Shown in pieces: positions 34,965-49,000 of a stretch of 64,000 nt of DNA (its first letter is position 1; the number at the start of each line of letters is the position of its first letter). Both the position numbers and the translations under genes were made by a program. The notes under the pieces were generated by a model. It saw only the letters and a program-made list of their open reading frames with translations. It ran no database searches and was not told the origin of the DNA. The DNA is from Acanthacorydalis orientalis (taxonomy: Eukaryota; Arthropoda; Insecta; Megaloptera; Corydalidae). Location: the NCBI GenBank assembly GCA_034766995.1, contig CM068325.1, positions 2,624,236 to 2,688,235 on the forward strand, written 5' to 3'.

Positions 34965-36290
34965 TTTCCATCTTCCTCGCGCGTGAGCCACGGTCGGTTC
35001 CAGGAGGCACCGTCATCCGCCTCCACCACGACCAGCAGGACAGTCGGGTAAGCCATCGTCGACTACTAGATTTCTCAGTACGTGTTCGTGTCATCTATTT
35101 TTATTTTTCTATTTTTTGTTTTATATCTTAAATATTGGTCGAACCGTCGTATTTTTCGATAGGTTCGATCAATATTATAGATTCATTTTAAGTTCTTTTC
35201 TATTACCCACGTAACTTTTTGTTACGTGGCGTAAATTTTAACGTGTTGTTCGTCGTGTTCGTCTGAGATTGTGCAACCTTCTGTTGCACAATCTTTAAGG
35301 TTTTATTGTAAAGTTTTAAAAGGTCACGTCTGTTCTGGAACATTTTCTAGAACATTACGTGGCCTCTTTTAACGTGTTCTGTTTGTTTTGTGGTTTATTT
35401 TTCGTTATACTGAGTAAATCTACTAATCGACGATGGCCACCGGTGGTGCATCGCTTCCGTTATCCCCCGGCAAAGTAAGAATATGTGTTACGGTGCCTTT
35501 GCCGGAGGAGTTTGCGTTTGAGCTGTGCCAGTTACACCGGCAAGTAGTTCACTGTGCGGGTATAAGAAATACTTTCAAATACAAATCGCACAGCGACTAC
35601 AAGAAACATATCAAGAAGACTCATGGGACGCCCGTTTTCATCTTTACCTGCTCGGGCTGTGGACTCAAGGACCCTAGTCTGAAGAAGATGCGGCGACGTG
35701 GCGCCACAACATCCGGCGCCAACCTCACCGCCAGCCTCTCCCGTATCGGTCGACACGGCTGCCCCGACAATCCCGCAGGGGATCCACCAGTTAAAATCTA
35801 TTGTTACACGGCGGATCTCCACGAGACGGGCAGGGGGAGTAGCCGCGACCGAAACCAACATCGAGGGAGAGGTTTCCACACATCTAGCGATTGGCAGCCG
35901 GCAAACACCATCCAAGCCGGCTGCCTCGACGAGTATCTCCCCGCGGTTGAGACGTCGCCAGCAGAGGGTCCTGGAACCGGCTGCCGTTCAACATCCTACC
36001 CAGCAGCCGGCCACAGCCCCACCGACAAGAACGACCGGACGAACAGCGTTGGCGTCCCAGGATGCAAGTCTTCATGGCACAGTTCCCATGCCACGCAACA
36101 CGGAGGCTAGCACCAAAGATACCACCATTACCCCACCGACCGACTGCCCTGCTGGAGCGACGCCGCTGAAAGAACAGAAGGCGCGAGGTTCTCGGACATG
36201 TCATCTCGGCGGAGCACCGGAAGCGACATCTCCAGCAGTTGTCCCGCTTCAGGCCGCCGCCTGTTTAGGTACTTTTGCCATCAATATGGT
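34965..36290 (+). mobile_element. Utopia-type 5' region with zinc-finger ORF, right arm
   Basis: The 5' end follows the U2 relic directly. The 5' untranslated region (34,965-35,432) contains four consecutive hairpins: 35,139-35,168, 35,207-35,229 (9-bp stem), 35,266-35,294 (12-bp stem) and 35,332-35,353. ATG 35,433 sits in a good context (GACGATGG). It opens about 85 residues with zinc-finger ligands, including SHSDYKKHIKKTH and CSGC. The low-complexity linker then continues in a second frame (from 35,698), indicating a frameshift. The element is cut off before the RT. Confidence 0.8.
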
Positions 36291-36959
36291 AATAAGATTC
36301 CGACCTTCTCAAATAAATGATAGACTCGGTTCATTATTAGAAATATAATATTTATTCAATATAACCAGAGACTGATGTACAGGCTAGATGCGTATCAGTT
36401 AAGCATCTCTACATTTCTGACTTGCACGTAGGCAAGCTATGTGAGTGGGAGAGTTACCCCCACTCTTGAGTTGGAGAGAGACGGAGATAGGTTATCCCTG
36501 CAGTTGAAGTAGTTTGATGCGTGTTGATAATGCGCAAGCGTACCGGCGAGCGTAACATAAAAGTGCGCAAGCGTGCCGGTGAGTGTGACTCGCAGTGCGC
36601 AGGCGTCCCTAGAACGAATTAGCGTGGCGTCACTTTGATATATAAAATTTGTGTAGCCGTCGACGAAGACACTCGCGTTATAAAATAGTTGTGTAGAATA
36701 GTCATAGAAAAACTTTATTACTGTTCTCATTAAACTACCGTCTCCTATCATCAATTATCTTACTCTAGCTTCAACAGTGCCGTATGGCGACGTTCGTGAT
36801 TCAAATGTATCTATGTTATATATAGTTTGAAAAATGACAGTCGAAGCTGTTATACGAGCTGCAGACACATTTGTTTTGATTCGATTTGTGTGTACGAAAA
36901 ACGACAATGAAAATCGACAACTAAAAGATGCAAAAGATACTTTCATCACGTTACATTGT
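36291..36959. other. Mirrored flank containing the empty Jockey site
   Basis: It contains a CGCAAGCGT(A/G)CCGG repeat (about 36,530-36,605) and the unoccupied target GTGAGTGTGACTCGC. AT-rich remainder; no supported gene. Confidence 0.6.
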
Positions 36960-37440
36960 ACGAGTTTCGGAAAGGAGTATCGGTCAGCGCGCCAATGAAA
37001 AATATTCGGGAGATTTATTTGGACGATGCACCATCACTTCCATCTATGAGGAAATGGTTTGCTGAAATTCGATTTGATGATTTTAACCTCGAAGTTCAAT
37101 AGACCGACGACGATGTAGTGTGTGCGTTTTAGTTGACAATAACTCACGAATTTCGACGGAAGAGGTTGCCGACACACCCAACGTTGACAGATCGACTGCA
37201 TTTCGGCATTTAGAGAAGCTGGAGAAGCTGAAAAAAGAAACAGTTTGATCGTGTCTCTTCGACGAATTATTTGCTTGGACGCCTCGACAGAGAGCCTCTT
37301 CTCGATCGATTGATCACTGACGATGAGAAATAGATCATGTACAACGACATCCGACGTAGATGAACGTGGAAATAAGCGAATGAAGGGTGTAGAATCAGTC
37401 GCCAAAGCGAACTTGCATCCGATGAAAGTGTGTCCAATAT
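36960..37440 (+). pseudogene. Decayed mariner-like transposase relic, right arm
   Basis: Mirror of 10,640-11,170, on the plus strand. The same degenerate motifs are readable in broken frames (LITDDEK-IMYND near 37,310, then AKANLHPMKV near 37,400). It is slightly shorter than the left copy. Confidence 0.55.
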
Positions 37441-38165
37441 ATAGAAAGATATTTGCTTTAAAATGCTAGATTTGTGTTTGTGTAACGGAAACTTCTATTT
37501 AAGTACACACGAATGAAGTATACTATAAAATAACATGGACGTTACTCTATAAATGTAATTATAACAAATCTACTTAAATCTAAACATGCATTTCTTTAAA
37601 TGGGTTTTCGATCGGCGTTATCCAGTCCTCTGACGTTTATGTCTGTTGATCATTGTCGAAATACTATTTTTGTCATCTTCTCATAGAACTTAAGTGGCAT
37701 TATCAGATCCGGATGTGTTTGTGTCTATTGATTACTGATGGGAACTGTCTATGTCAGCTTCTCAGAGAGAGCTGAAGCTGGCTTATGTGAAAATGTAACT
37801 TGCTCGACAATTACCATTCGCCACTTCTTAAAGCGTATATTTTTAATCATCTACATACCGTTTAATAAAACTATGCAGCATGTGTCCAAATATACTTTTT
37901 TATGTATTTAAAACGATGCATCATACATTAATTTAAATTTATTTTAAATTCTATTCGCTACCAAGCAGACATTTTCGTTTATAGATTGTGTTCACCAGTC
38001 GCTGTTATGCATGGCACGCGAATAATTTCAATATTTTATTGGATAGATTCTTAGGAATAGTGAAATTTTACAAAATAAATATCTCTGAATAAGTGCGATA
38101 ACTTTTTATTAAACTTTCAATAATACAAGTTGAGAACAATAAAAAAATGCTTACATGTATGTAGT

Positions 38166-38259
<94 letters not shown>

Positions 38260-38414
38260 GGGTGTGTATGTATGTATGTGTAAGTGTATATGGATGTGCG
38301 TGCACGCGTGTGTGTGAGATAAAGGCGTGAGAGAAGGGCAGTGACGGAAAGGGTCAGGAAGAGAAAAAAGGAGAAAGGAGAGGGGGAGAAAAATAGAGAT
38401 ATAGAGATAATGGA
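37441..38414. other. AT-rich DNA and (TA)n/GT microsatellite
   Basis: Mirror of 9705-10,640. A (TA)n tract of about 85 bp at 38,173-38,260 is longer than its left counterpart. No gene. Confidence 0.7.
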
Positions 38415-38418
38415 TTAA

Positions 38419-39469
38419 CACTAGATTAACGGAACCCACCAATTTAACGGATTTCAGATTTCATGCTTAAAAATAAAAAAAAAACTTAAATGTTATTTTT
38501 TGAAACATTATATTGACCTTTATTGGTATAGTGATATGAATATATATATACAAGGTCTGACAATTAAGTAATGCGACAAAATTCAAAAATCGAGTATATT
38601 TAAAAATTAAGGTACATCGCTGCGATCCCCTTCAAAGTAGTCCCCTCCCGCATCTATACACTTATTCCAGCGAGTTTTCCAGTTTTCGTAACAATTCTGG
38701 AACACTTCTTTTGGGACCTCTCCGAGTACCCTCGTCACAGATTCTTGGATATCTTCAACGGAGTCAAAATGTCGACCTTTGACGAATTTTTTCATATGGG
38801 GGAATAGGAAAAAGTCGCAGGGTGACATGTCCGGTGAATAGGGCGGCTGTGGTAACGTTGCGATGCCTTTAGACGCCAAAAACTGAGAGACACTGAACGC
38901 ACTGTGACAGGGAGCATTGTCGTGATGCAGAACCCAAGTCTTCGCGATCTCTGGACGCACTCTGAGCACCCTTTTTCGTAATTTTTCGAGCACATTGCGG
39001 TAGAATACTTGATTTACGGTTTGTCCAGGTGGTACGAACTCTTTGTTAACCACCCCTGCTGCGCATTCGCGTCGGTTCGCACTTGAATTGGCCTTCCGCT
39101 CCGCGCCTCGTCTTTGACGCTCGCACGGCCTCTTTTAAAATCGGCATGCCACCGAAGCACCTGACTACGACTCAGGGCATCACTACCATACACTTTAAGC
39201 ACTTTTTCATAAGTTTCTGTCGCGGTTTCGCCGAGTTTTGCACAACATTTTATCGCGCACCGTTGCTCTCTGATCCATTTTCGTGACATGCACTACTCGC
39301 GCGTTGTTACAAAACACAAAATAGCTGGCGAAGAAATAATCGTACGAGGGTGGTCAAGGTCTCAATCGAGAGAGTAGGGATCTGCTATTACGGTGGCGGA
39401 GTTACAGGTTCGCAGTGTTACCACAGGCCGAGAAAAAAAATCGGTCGCATTACTTAATTGTCTGACCTC

Positions 39470-39514
<45 letters not shown>

Positions 39515-39983
39515 TTCAATTTATCCACTAGCTTTCTACTTTCGTGTAACTGTATACAATACACCTATTTATCCGACAATTAAAAAAAAATTTTCAATTT
39601 TCTTAAGAATTAGGGAGAGATTACAGAGATGAATTAGAAAGGAATTACAGAGATGATCGTAAGACTACCGACAAACAGTTGTCGGATATAGGAAATTCCA
39701 AAATAACAATCTGAAGTCCTGCCAAACCGGATTGTGTAAAAAATAGATGCAAATATATTTTCCTTGTGTGCAAAAAGTTTGTGTACGGAAAATGTACACT
39801 CAAAATAGAATTTCAATCGATAGAATTTATATGTAAAAAAGTACTGTTAATCTCGGTTCATAAAAATTTAGTGATATAAAATAAAATTGTTATTATCAAA
39901 AAACTGTATTTTAATGTATCCGTCAAAATGACACACGGATTTCAGTAAAAATAGGTATATAATAAATGCCCGCGAATCTAGTG
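38419..39983. mobile_element. piggyBac-like MITE, right arm, split by a mariner
   Basis: Bounded by TTAA at 38,415-38,418 and 39,984-39,987, with termini CACTAGATTAACGG and CGCGAATCTAGTG. Removing the nested mariner leaves about 645 bp, matching the 632-bp left copy. TTAA on both sides supports the piggyBac superfamily more clearly than the left copy does. Confidence 0.8.
38551..39470 (-). mobile_element. Non-autonomous mariner nested in the MITE, right arm only
   Basis: A 920-bp element in a TA repeat with the same terminal repeats as the left-arm mariner. On the minus strand it keeps an N-terminal helix-turn-helix part (from ATG 39,289, starting MSRKWIREQRC) and the C-terminal catalytic part (HHDNAPCHSA, SPCDFF, 34 residues apart, ending at 38,607). 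It has lost the middle, including the first catalytic Asp. The left copy lost the opposite end, so the two are independent deletion derivatives of one family. Confidence 0.92.
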
Positions 39984-39987
39984 TTAA

Positions 39988-40608
39988 AGAGAGACATACA
40001 GATATTACAGAAACTACAGAGACCCAAGAAATTATTTATTTATTTATTCATTTACTTATTTATGTATATACATATATATATATATAAAGTAAGAGAGAGA
40101 TAGAGAGAACGTATGAAATAAAATTCGTTGTAGTTTTTGGATACAGGGAATGAGCTGTGTGTAACGAAGAAACTAAAGATAAAATATAAATAAATAATAT
40201 TCAGAATTAAACAGAAAATCGTCCGATCCAAATTAGTGACTAATACTTGTTTCTTCTAAAAGAAGTATAGATTTATTTTCGAACAAATAATCGACTTATT
40301 ATGTTGAATTCAGGAATAAAAAATATATTCGATCGATAAAGAGAAACAATATCTGATCAAATGATTGATAACAATATTAGAAACGCACAAACTCGCTTTC
40401 GATTTTGTTGAATTGTCTTGAACGTCTTTTATCTTTTCGAGCCAAACACGTGCCTATAATGTAAATATTTTGCAATTATTTGATTTCCATCAATCAGTCT
40501 CTATACAAGTTCGTATGCGTATTCTAAATTGTTTGCAATTGACAAACATATGCGCTCTTTATTCATATATATTTAAATCATGAAAGTACGAGAAACAGAG
40601 CATACAAT
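39988..40608. other. AT-rich intergenic DNA, right arm
   Basis: Mirror of 8440-9068, containing the 3' flank of the ankyrin gene and a short TA tract near 40,075. No gene. Confidence 0.65.
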
Positions 40609-42003
40609 TCATCGATCGACTCCTTTCGAACGCAGCAACTTTTCGATAGCGATAATGTTTTCATTCTTATTCAGTTTCAAATTGCGCAACGCCGTGTTAT
40701 TTTTATAGTCGACGGCGTGAATATCTACTCCCAATGTTGTGATTAAATACTCACAGAACGTTCGAGTGCCGAATACGCATGCGGCCAGGAACGGTGTCGA
40801 TCCGAATACATCACGAGCTTCTAACGAGAGACCCTTGGAAATCGATATCTTCGCAATGTCGACGACGTTTTCATTTTTATTTAATGCCAAAATGTGTAGA
40901 GCTGTGCGGTTTCTGCGATCGACTGCGCGGATGTCTGCTCGCAACTCTGCGATTAAACACTCACAGAATGTTCGAGTGCCGAATGCACATGCAGTGAGGA
41001 ACGGCGTAAAACCACTTTTATCACGAGCTTCTAACGAGACACCTTTCGAAATCAATATCTTCGCAATGTCGACGACGTTTTCATTTTTATTTAATGCCAC
41101 ACTGTGTAGAGCAGTTCGGCTCTTATAGCTGACTGCGTGAATGTCTGCTCGCAACTCTGCGATTAAACACTCGCAGAATGTTCGAGTACCGAATGCGCAT
41201 GCAGTGAGGAATGGCGTATGTCCTTCTTCATCTCGCGCCTCGATCGAAACACCCTTAGATACCAACAATTCTACAATTTCGACGGTGTTTCCATTTCGAC
41301 TGAGCGCCAATTTATGTAGAGCCGTGCGGTTTTTATAGTCGACTGCACGGATGTCTACTCGCATCTCTGTGATTAGAAACTCGCACAATGTCCGACTGCC
41401 GAACTTGCATGCGGCGAGGAACGGTGTAAATTCGTGTTTGCCGCGAGTTTTGATCGAGATGTCCATCGAAACCAATTTTTTTACAAGTTGAATTTTTCCT
41501 TCGTTGCGAGATTTCAGCAATGAATGTAGAATCGTGTCGTTTCGATCGTCAACGGCGAAAATATCCGCACATTCTGCGTTCAATAAACACTCGAATGTAG
41601 AATTCGGCGCAAATTCTGCTGCACAGTGAAGCGGGGTTTTGTTACGATTGTTTCTCGAGTTTATTAAATTCGCACTTGATAAAAGTTTCACTACTTCCAA
41701 TACGTCGTCTCGCTCTTCGGGCATACGTGCGAGCACATGTAGGACGGTGTCTTCATTAGGACCGTACTTGTGTGCGAGGTTCACGTTTGTTTCTTCTATT
41801 AAATATTTCGAGAGAGACACGTGTCCTCGAGATGTTGCGTAGTACAACGGCGTGTTTCCGTCCTCGTCTGTCTCGTTGACGAACGCATCTCTGCGACTGG
41901 CGTCCGTGTTTTCTATCAGTGTTCTTACCCTTGCTCTATTGCCCTGCCTCGATGCTTTGAACAAGAGCAGAGTGTTATCGAGAGTGCGCTGTTCAGGTTC
42001 CAT
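40609..42003 (-). CDS. Ankyrin-repeat protein, right-arm copy
   Basis: A 464-codon frame is intact from ATG 42,003 to the stop at 40,609. An acceptor-like CCTTCCACAG precedes the start as in the left copy. Ankyrin repeats fill the protein, with the same four ~70-residue double repeats in the C-terminal half. It differs from the left copy at 16 residues (for example Ile/Thr early on, and several Ser/Leu, Met/Lys and Asp/Gly in the repeats). Both being free of stops suggests either constraint or recent duplication. Function unknown. Confidence 0.8.
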   Translation of the reverse strand: MEPEQRTLDNTLLLFKASRQGNRARVRTLIENTDASRRDAFVNETDEDGNTPLYYATSRGHVSLSKYLIEETNVNLAHKYGPNEDTVLHVLARMPEERDDVLEVVKLLSSANLINSRNNRNKTPLHCAAEFAPNSTFECLLNAECADIFAVDDRNDTILHSLLKSRNEGKIQLVKKLVSMDISIKTRGKHEFTPFLAACKFGSRTLCEFLITEMRVDIRAVDYKNRTALHKLALSRNGNTVEIVELLVSKGVSIEARDEEGHTPFLTACAFGTRTFCECLIAELRADIHAVSYKSRTALHSVALNKNENVVDIAKILISKGVSLEARDKSGFTPFLTACAFGTRTFCECLIAELRADIRAVDRRNRTALHILALNKNENVVDIAKISISKGLSLEARDVFGSTPFLAACVFGTRTFCEYLITTLGVDIHAVDYKNNTALRNLKLNKNENIIAIEKLLRSKGVDR

Positions 42004-43362
<1,359 letters not shown>

Positions 43363-43379
43363 AATTATTTTCTTCACAA

Positions 43380-46000
43380 CCTAATATTTATAACCAAAAT
43401 TTCTCTGTTAAAATTCATTTTATGTGTTGAAAATGAGATCAGTTTTCGCTATTTTAAGCAAAATATCGACGAAGACGTGAATAATATGTAAAATTGAAGG
43501 ATCGGTACATCAATACTGTGTGATTTCTTTAGATTTTGTCCATTTATATCGAAATATATCAAGAAATCACAATAAAAACGAATATTTCTATGCTACATAA
43601 AACGAATTTTAACACAGAAATTTAGGTTTTTATTGTCATTTCTGATTATATTTCGATAGAAGTGGACAAAATCTAAAGAAACTATTCAACATTGATGTTT
43701 CGATCCGTCAATTTTACATATTATTCTGGTCTTTTTCGATGTTTTTCTTAAAATAGCGAAAACTGATGTCATTTTCAACACATAAATCGTATTTTAACAT
43801 AGAATTTTTCGTTGTTATTTTGATATCTTGTTATGTTTCGATAGAAATGGACAAGTTCGATCAGTCAATTTTACATATTAATCACGTCTTGGTCGATATT
43901 TTGCTTAAAATATCGAAAAATGATGTAATTTACAACACATAAAACGACTTTTAACATAGAAACATTCGTTCATATTATAATTTCTTGTTATATTTCGATA
44001 GAAATTGACAATATCTAAAGAAATTATGCAATATTGATGTATCGATCCGTCAATTTTCATATTATTCACTTCTTCGTCGATATTTTGTTTAAAATATCGA
44101 AAACTGATGTAATTTTCAACACATGAAACGAATGTTAACATAGAAATATTCCTTTTTATTGTGATTTCTAGTTTATTTCGATACAAATGGACAATATCTA
44201 AACAAATTATACAATATTGATGTTTCTATTCGTCAATGTTACATATTATTAACTTCTTCGTCGATATTTTGGTTAAATTAGCAAAAAAGATGTAATTTTC
44301 AACACATAAACCACTTTTAACATAGAAATATTCCTTTTTATTGTGATTTCTTGTTATATTTCTATAGAAATGGACAATATCTAAAGAAATTTTACAATAT
44401 TGTTGTGACAATCCGTCTATTTTACATATTATTCACTTCTTCGTCGATATTTTGCTTAAAATAGTGAAAACTGATGTAATTTTCAACTCATAAAACTAAT
44501 TTTAACATAAAAATATTCGTTTTTATTGTGATTTCTTGTTATATTTCGATACAAATGGACAATATCTAGGGAAACTATACAATATTGATGTTTATATCCG
44601 TCAATTTTACATATTATTCACTACTTAGTGCATATTTAGCTTAAAACATCAAAATCTGATGTAATTTTCCACACGTAAAACTAATTTTAACATAGAAATA
44701 TTCATTTTTGTTGTAATTTCTTGTTATATTTCGATAGAAATTGACAATATCTAAAGAAATTATATAATATTGATGTTTCGATCCGTCAATTTGATATATT
44801 CTTCACGTCTTCGTGGATATTTTGCTTGAAATATAAACGTGATTTTCAACAACCAGACTGTGATTTCATATAAACGAGAATTCCATCCACCAGACTCTAT
44901 TTGCGATAAAATTTTTATCCCATTATATAGAATTAACTTACTTTTACTGAAATAACACGAAATATGTAAACATTATCGGTAAATTTTGGGAAATTATCAC
45001 TAAAATCGCGTTTTTTTGCGTAAAATAGCTATATTTTTCATATAAACATAATTTCCAACTACCAGACTCGAGATTTGCGGTAAACTTTTGTTCCTATTAT
45101 ATAGAACTAACTTACTTTTAATGAAATAACACGATATATGTATACATTATCGGTAAATTTTATGAAATTATCACTGAAATCTCGTTTTTTTTTCGCTTAA
45201 CATAGCGATATTTTTCATATAAACGTGATTTTCAACTACCAGACTCGAGATTTGTCGATAAATTTTGCTACTGTTGTATAGAACTAACTTACTTTTTTCG
45301 AAATAACACGAAACATGTATACATTATCGGTGTATTTTCTGAAATTATCACTAAAATCCTGTTTTTTTCGCTTCAAATATCGATATTTTACATATAAACG
45401 TGATTTTCAACTACCAGACTCGAGATTTTCGGTAAAATTTTGTTCCTATTATATAGAACTAACTTACTTTTATCGAAATAACACGAAACATGTATACATT
45501 ATTGGGATATTTTGTGAAATTATCACCAAAAACACGTTTTTTTCGCTTCAAATAGCGATATTTTTCATATAAAAGTGATTTTCAACTACCAGACTCGTGA
45601 TTTGCCGATAAATTTTGCTACTATTGTATAGAACTAACTTACTTTTATCGCAATAACACGAAACATGTATACATAATCGGTAAATTTTTTGAAATTATCA
45701 CTAAAATCCTGTTTTTTTCGCTTCAAATATCGATATTTTACATATAAACGTGATTTTCAAATGCCACAGTCGAGATTTGCGGATAAATTTTGCTACTATT
45801 GTATAGAACTAACTTACTTCTATCGAAATAACAAGAAAAAATGTATACATTATCGGTAAATTTTGTGAAATTATCACTAAAATCGTGTTTTTTTCGCTTC
45901 AAATATCGATATTTTTCATATAAACGTGATTTTCAACTACCAGACTCGAGATTTGCGGTAAAATTTTGTTCCTATTATATAGAACTAACATACGCTGCAG
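43380..46000. repeat. Satellites B and A, right arm
   Basis: Satellite B (~184-bp units) occupies about 43,380-44,850, with an orientation flip near 43,595. Satellite A follows to the ODAD3-like exon acceptor (TACGCTGCAG, ending 46,000). Satellite A has about six units here, more than the left arm. Confidence 0.8.
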
Positions 46001-49000
46001 AACCTGCTGAGGCTGCGCAAGGAGGTGCTCGGGCGGCGTCGCGAGCTCGTAAACGCGATGCGCGGCGACGCGCAGACGCTGAGGAACACGCTCGCCACGC
46101 ATCCGGACGTGAAGCGCGCGTTCCAGGAGCACCCGCCGACGGTCAGTCGGTATCGCCGCCGGACCGACGGATCTGACCGCTAACGTTCGCGTCCGCAGAG
46201 GGTCGTCGAGCACATGAAGCAGATGAACTACGTGAAGAGACGCGAGATGGACCTGCTGAGCTACAGGATGAAGCAGCGGACCGACGAGCTGATTAGGTGG
46301 AAGGTGCGCGCCGCGACCGACTGCCGGACGGGCGGAGACGACGGCGACGATGCTCTGACCGGACCGCTCGTTGCAGCTCGAGCTCGCCGAACTCGAGGAT
46401 CGGCTGAAGTACGACACGCTCGGCGACCTGCCGGACGAGGTGCGCGCGCGGATCATCCTCGGCGATCTGCAGGACACGCTGCTGAAGAAGGAAGTCGCCG
46501 GCTCGGTGCGCGTCAACTTCATAAAGGTGCTCGTGATCATGAAGATGGACGCGCTGTACTTCGACGCGGTACTCGACGCGCTGCGGCGCGACGGCGAGAG
46601 ACAGGGCGGGTGCATACTGCGCGCGGCGCAGCTCGGACAGCTCGCCGTCGAGTACGTCGACGACCGGAGGCGCGAGTACGCGGCGCTCGAGAAGAACGTG
46701 ATGGGGAGCATGAAGGAGCGACAGCGGTCGCTGAACCGGGTGCAGGCGAGGACGAGGATGCTCGCGCAGGACATGAGGACGCTCGTGCGGAAGGACGTGA
46801 GTGCTCGGCTCGATCCACACACACGCACACTCTCTCTCTGTCTCTCTCATTTTCATTTCGTCGTAGAGCGACATCAACGTCAGGAAGAAGCTGGCGAGCA
46901 CGAGGAGCGAGATCGCGCTCCAGGACGACCTGTTCGAGTTCGACACGGTCCTGAAGTACATCAGCAATGTCTGTCTGGTTTCCGTCTACGTCGACATCAT
47001 ACCGCGGATGCAGGATCAGAACCAGCAGACGGAGAAGTGAGTGGCACGGTCGGCCACGGGAATCGCGCCTCGGTGTCTTGCACGGATTCGGCCTGCGCGC
47101 GCGTCGTCGGCGCCCGGAAACGTCGTCCCGACGTCCCGTCGACCTGGAACCGGGTCTCGGAGACGCGGACGTCCTCCGCGAGTCGTTCACGGACGCCGAG
47201 TGTTACTTCCCCGCAGGCTCGTCGAGCTGGCGAACAGGAGCCGCGAGCGCGTCACCGATCTGCTGCGCAAGAAGGAGCACGCCGAGGTCACGTGCCGTCA
47301 GCTCCGGTACGACGCGGAGCCGGACTCGAAGGCCGTGTTCGAGTACAAGAAACAGAAGAAGAAGCTGCTCGAGTCGATCGGCGTGCAGGAAGAGCGCGCG
47401 CGCGCGAAAAAGCGGCTCGAGGACGTGTGCGGCGCGCGGATCGTCGCGCTGAGGTCCGCGCTGCAGCAGCTGCTCGACGCGCTCGTGTGCATCGTCGTCG
47501 AGAAGGACGAGACGGCGCTCGAGACGGTGCCCGAAGCGGACGAGGGCGAGGACGAGGAGACGCCGGTCGTCGAGCAGGCGGTCGCGACGGCGCGCGCGAC
47601 GAGGCCGAAGCCGTGGATGAGGACGGAGCCGCTGCCGGAGCCGCTCGAGCTCGACGGTAAGGCGAATCGGGAGACGGCGCGCGCGGCTCCCGATCGACGG
47701 TCCGGTCATGCTTGCAGCGAAGCGCGTGTTCGAGCTGATCGCCGAGCGGATGCTCGAGCTGGTGCGCGTCGCGACGCTCAAGATGAACGCGAAGAAGAGA
47801 CAGGAGGCCGAGGAGATCTACACGAAGCTCGTCATCGACCTGATGCGGCGCCAGTACGCCGCCGACTTCAACGAAGCGCAGGACGTCTGTACGTATTCTG
47901 ATCGGGGAGGCGGGGCCGAGTGGCGGGGACTGTCATCCTCTCTGTAGATGGGAAGCCGTCCGACGCTTCCCGGTTCTCGTTTCGAAATTGAGAAAGTAGC
48001 CGTGCCTCGCTCGTCCCCCGATCTTCCCGGTTTCTCTCTCATACAAATAACTTAGATACGTTCCCACTGGAATGTGAGAACGTGTGTATCGGAAAGAGGG
48101 TTAAATTATGTCTGTGACTTATAAGTTTCAAAAGATTTGAAAGAGTTAAGCAGGCCCGTAGCGAAAACTTATAAGGCCCGCTGTCGAACGCGCATCAGGA
48201 TTGAACGTTATGGTCGTTCTTCCTGTAAATAAATCCTTGATTTCGAACGCAGCTACTTCAAGTTATATATTATATATAGTTGAAAAGAGTGTTAAATTTT
48301 GTATATATCTTGTAAAGTTTAACTCCTCCAAATGGCAGACAGGCCCGTAGTAATTTTTTTAAAATGTCCACTGTTAAATACTCGCCAAGATCACGCACAC
48401 ACAAATCATCTGTCCCCCTTTCTTCGTGTAAATAAGTCATTTTTTGAACTCAGCTATGTTAAGTTATATATCGTTGGAAAGAACATTAAATTCTGTATCA
48501 CTTTTATAAATTTCAATTTTCCAAAATGATAGACAGGCCCGTAGTAATTTTTTAAAATGTCCACTGTAAAACGCTCACCAAGATCACACACACAAATCAT
48601 ATGTCTTTGTTTCTTTCTGTAAATAAGTCATTTTTTGAACTCAGCTATGTTAAGTTATATATCGTTGGATAGAGGGTTAAATTGTGTATAAATTACATAA
48701 ATTTCAACTATCCAAAATGATAGACAGGCCCGTAACGATTTTTTAAAATGTCTGTCGTTAAACACTCATTAAGATGGACTGTCCCTGTTTCTTCTTACAA
48801 ATAACTCCCTGTTTTCGATCTCAGCTATCTCAAATTGTATTTCGTTGTAAGGAGGATTAAATCCCGAGAATTCGACTGGTTTTCTTTTTAGAGAGAGACA
48901 CATTTGTAGCCGTGTAACACTTTAAACTGACGTGCGTCGAACGATCCCTCACATATCCTCCTCGCACACTGACCGACCGCTCTCCCTTTCGAATTTCGCA

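Noticed and set aside
34965..35060. HDV/R2-like self-cleaving ribozyme at the Utopia 5' end
   Set aside because: GGAGGC/GCCTCC and GGTCG/CGACC can pair, but the second-helix partner and the expected position at the RNA 5' end are missing.
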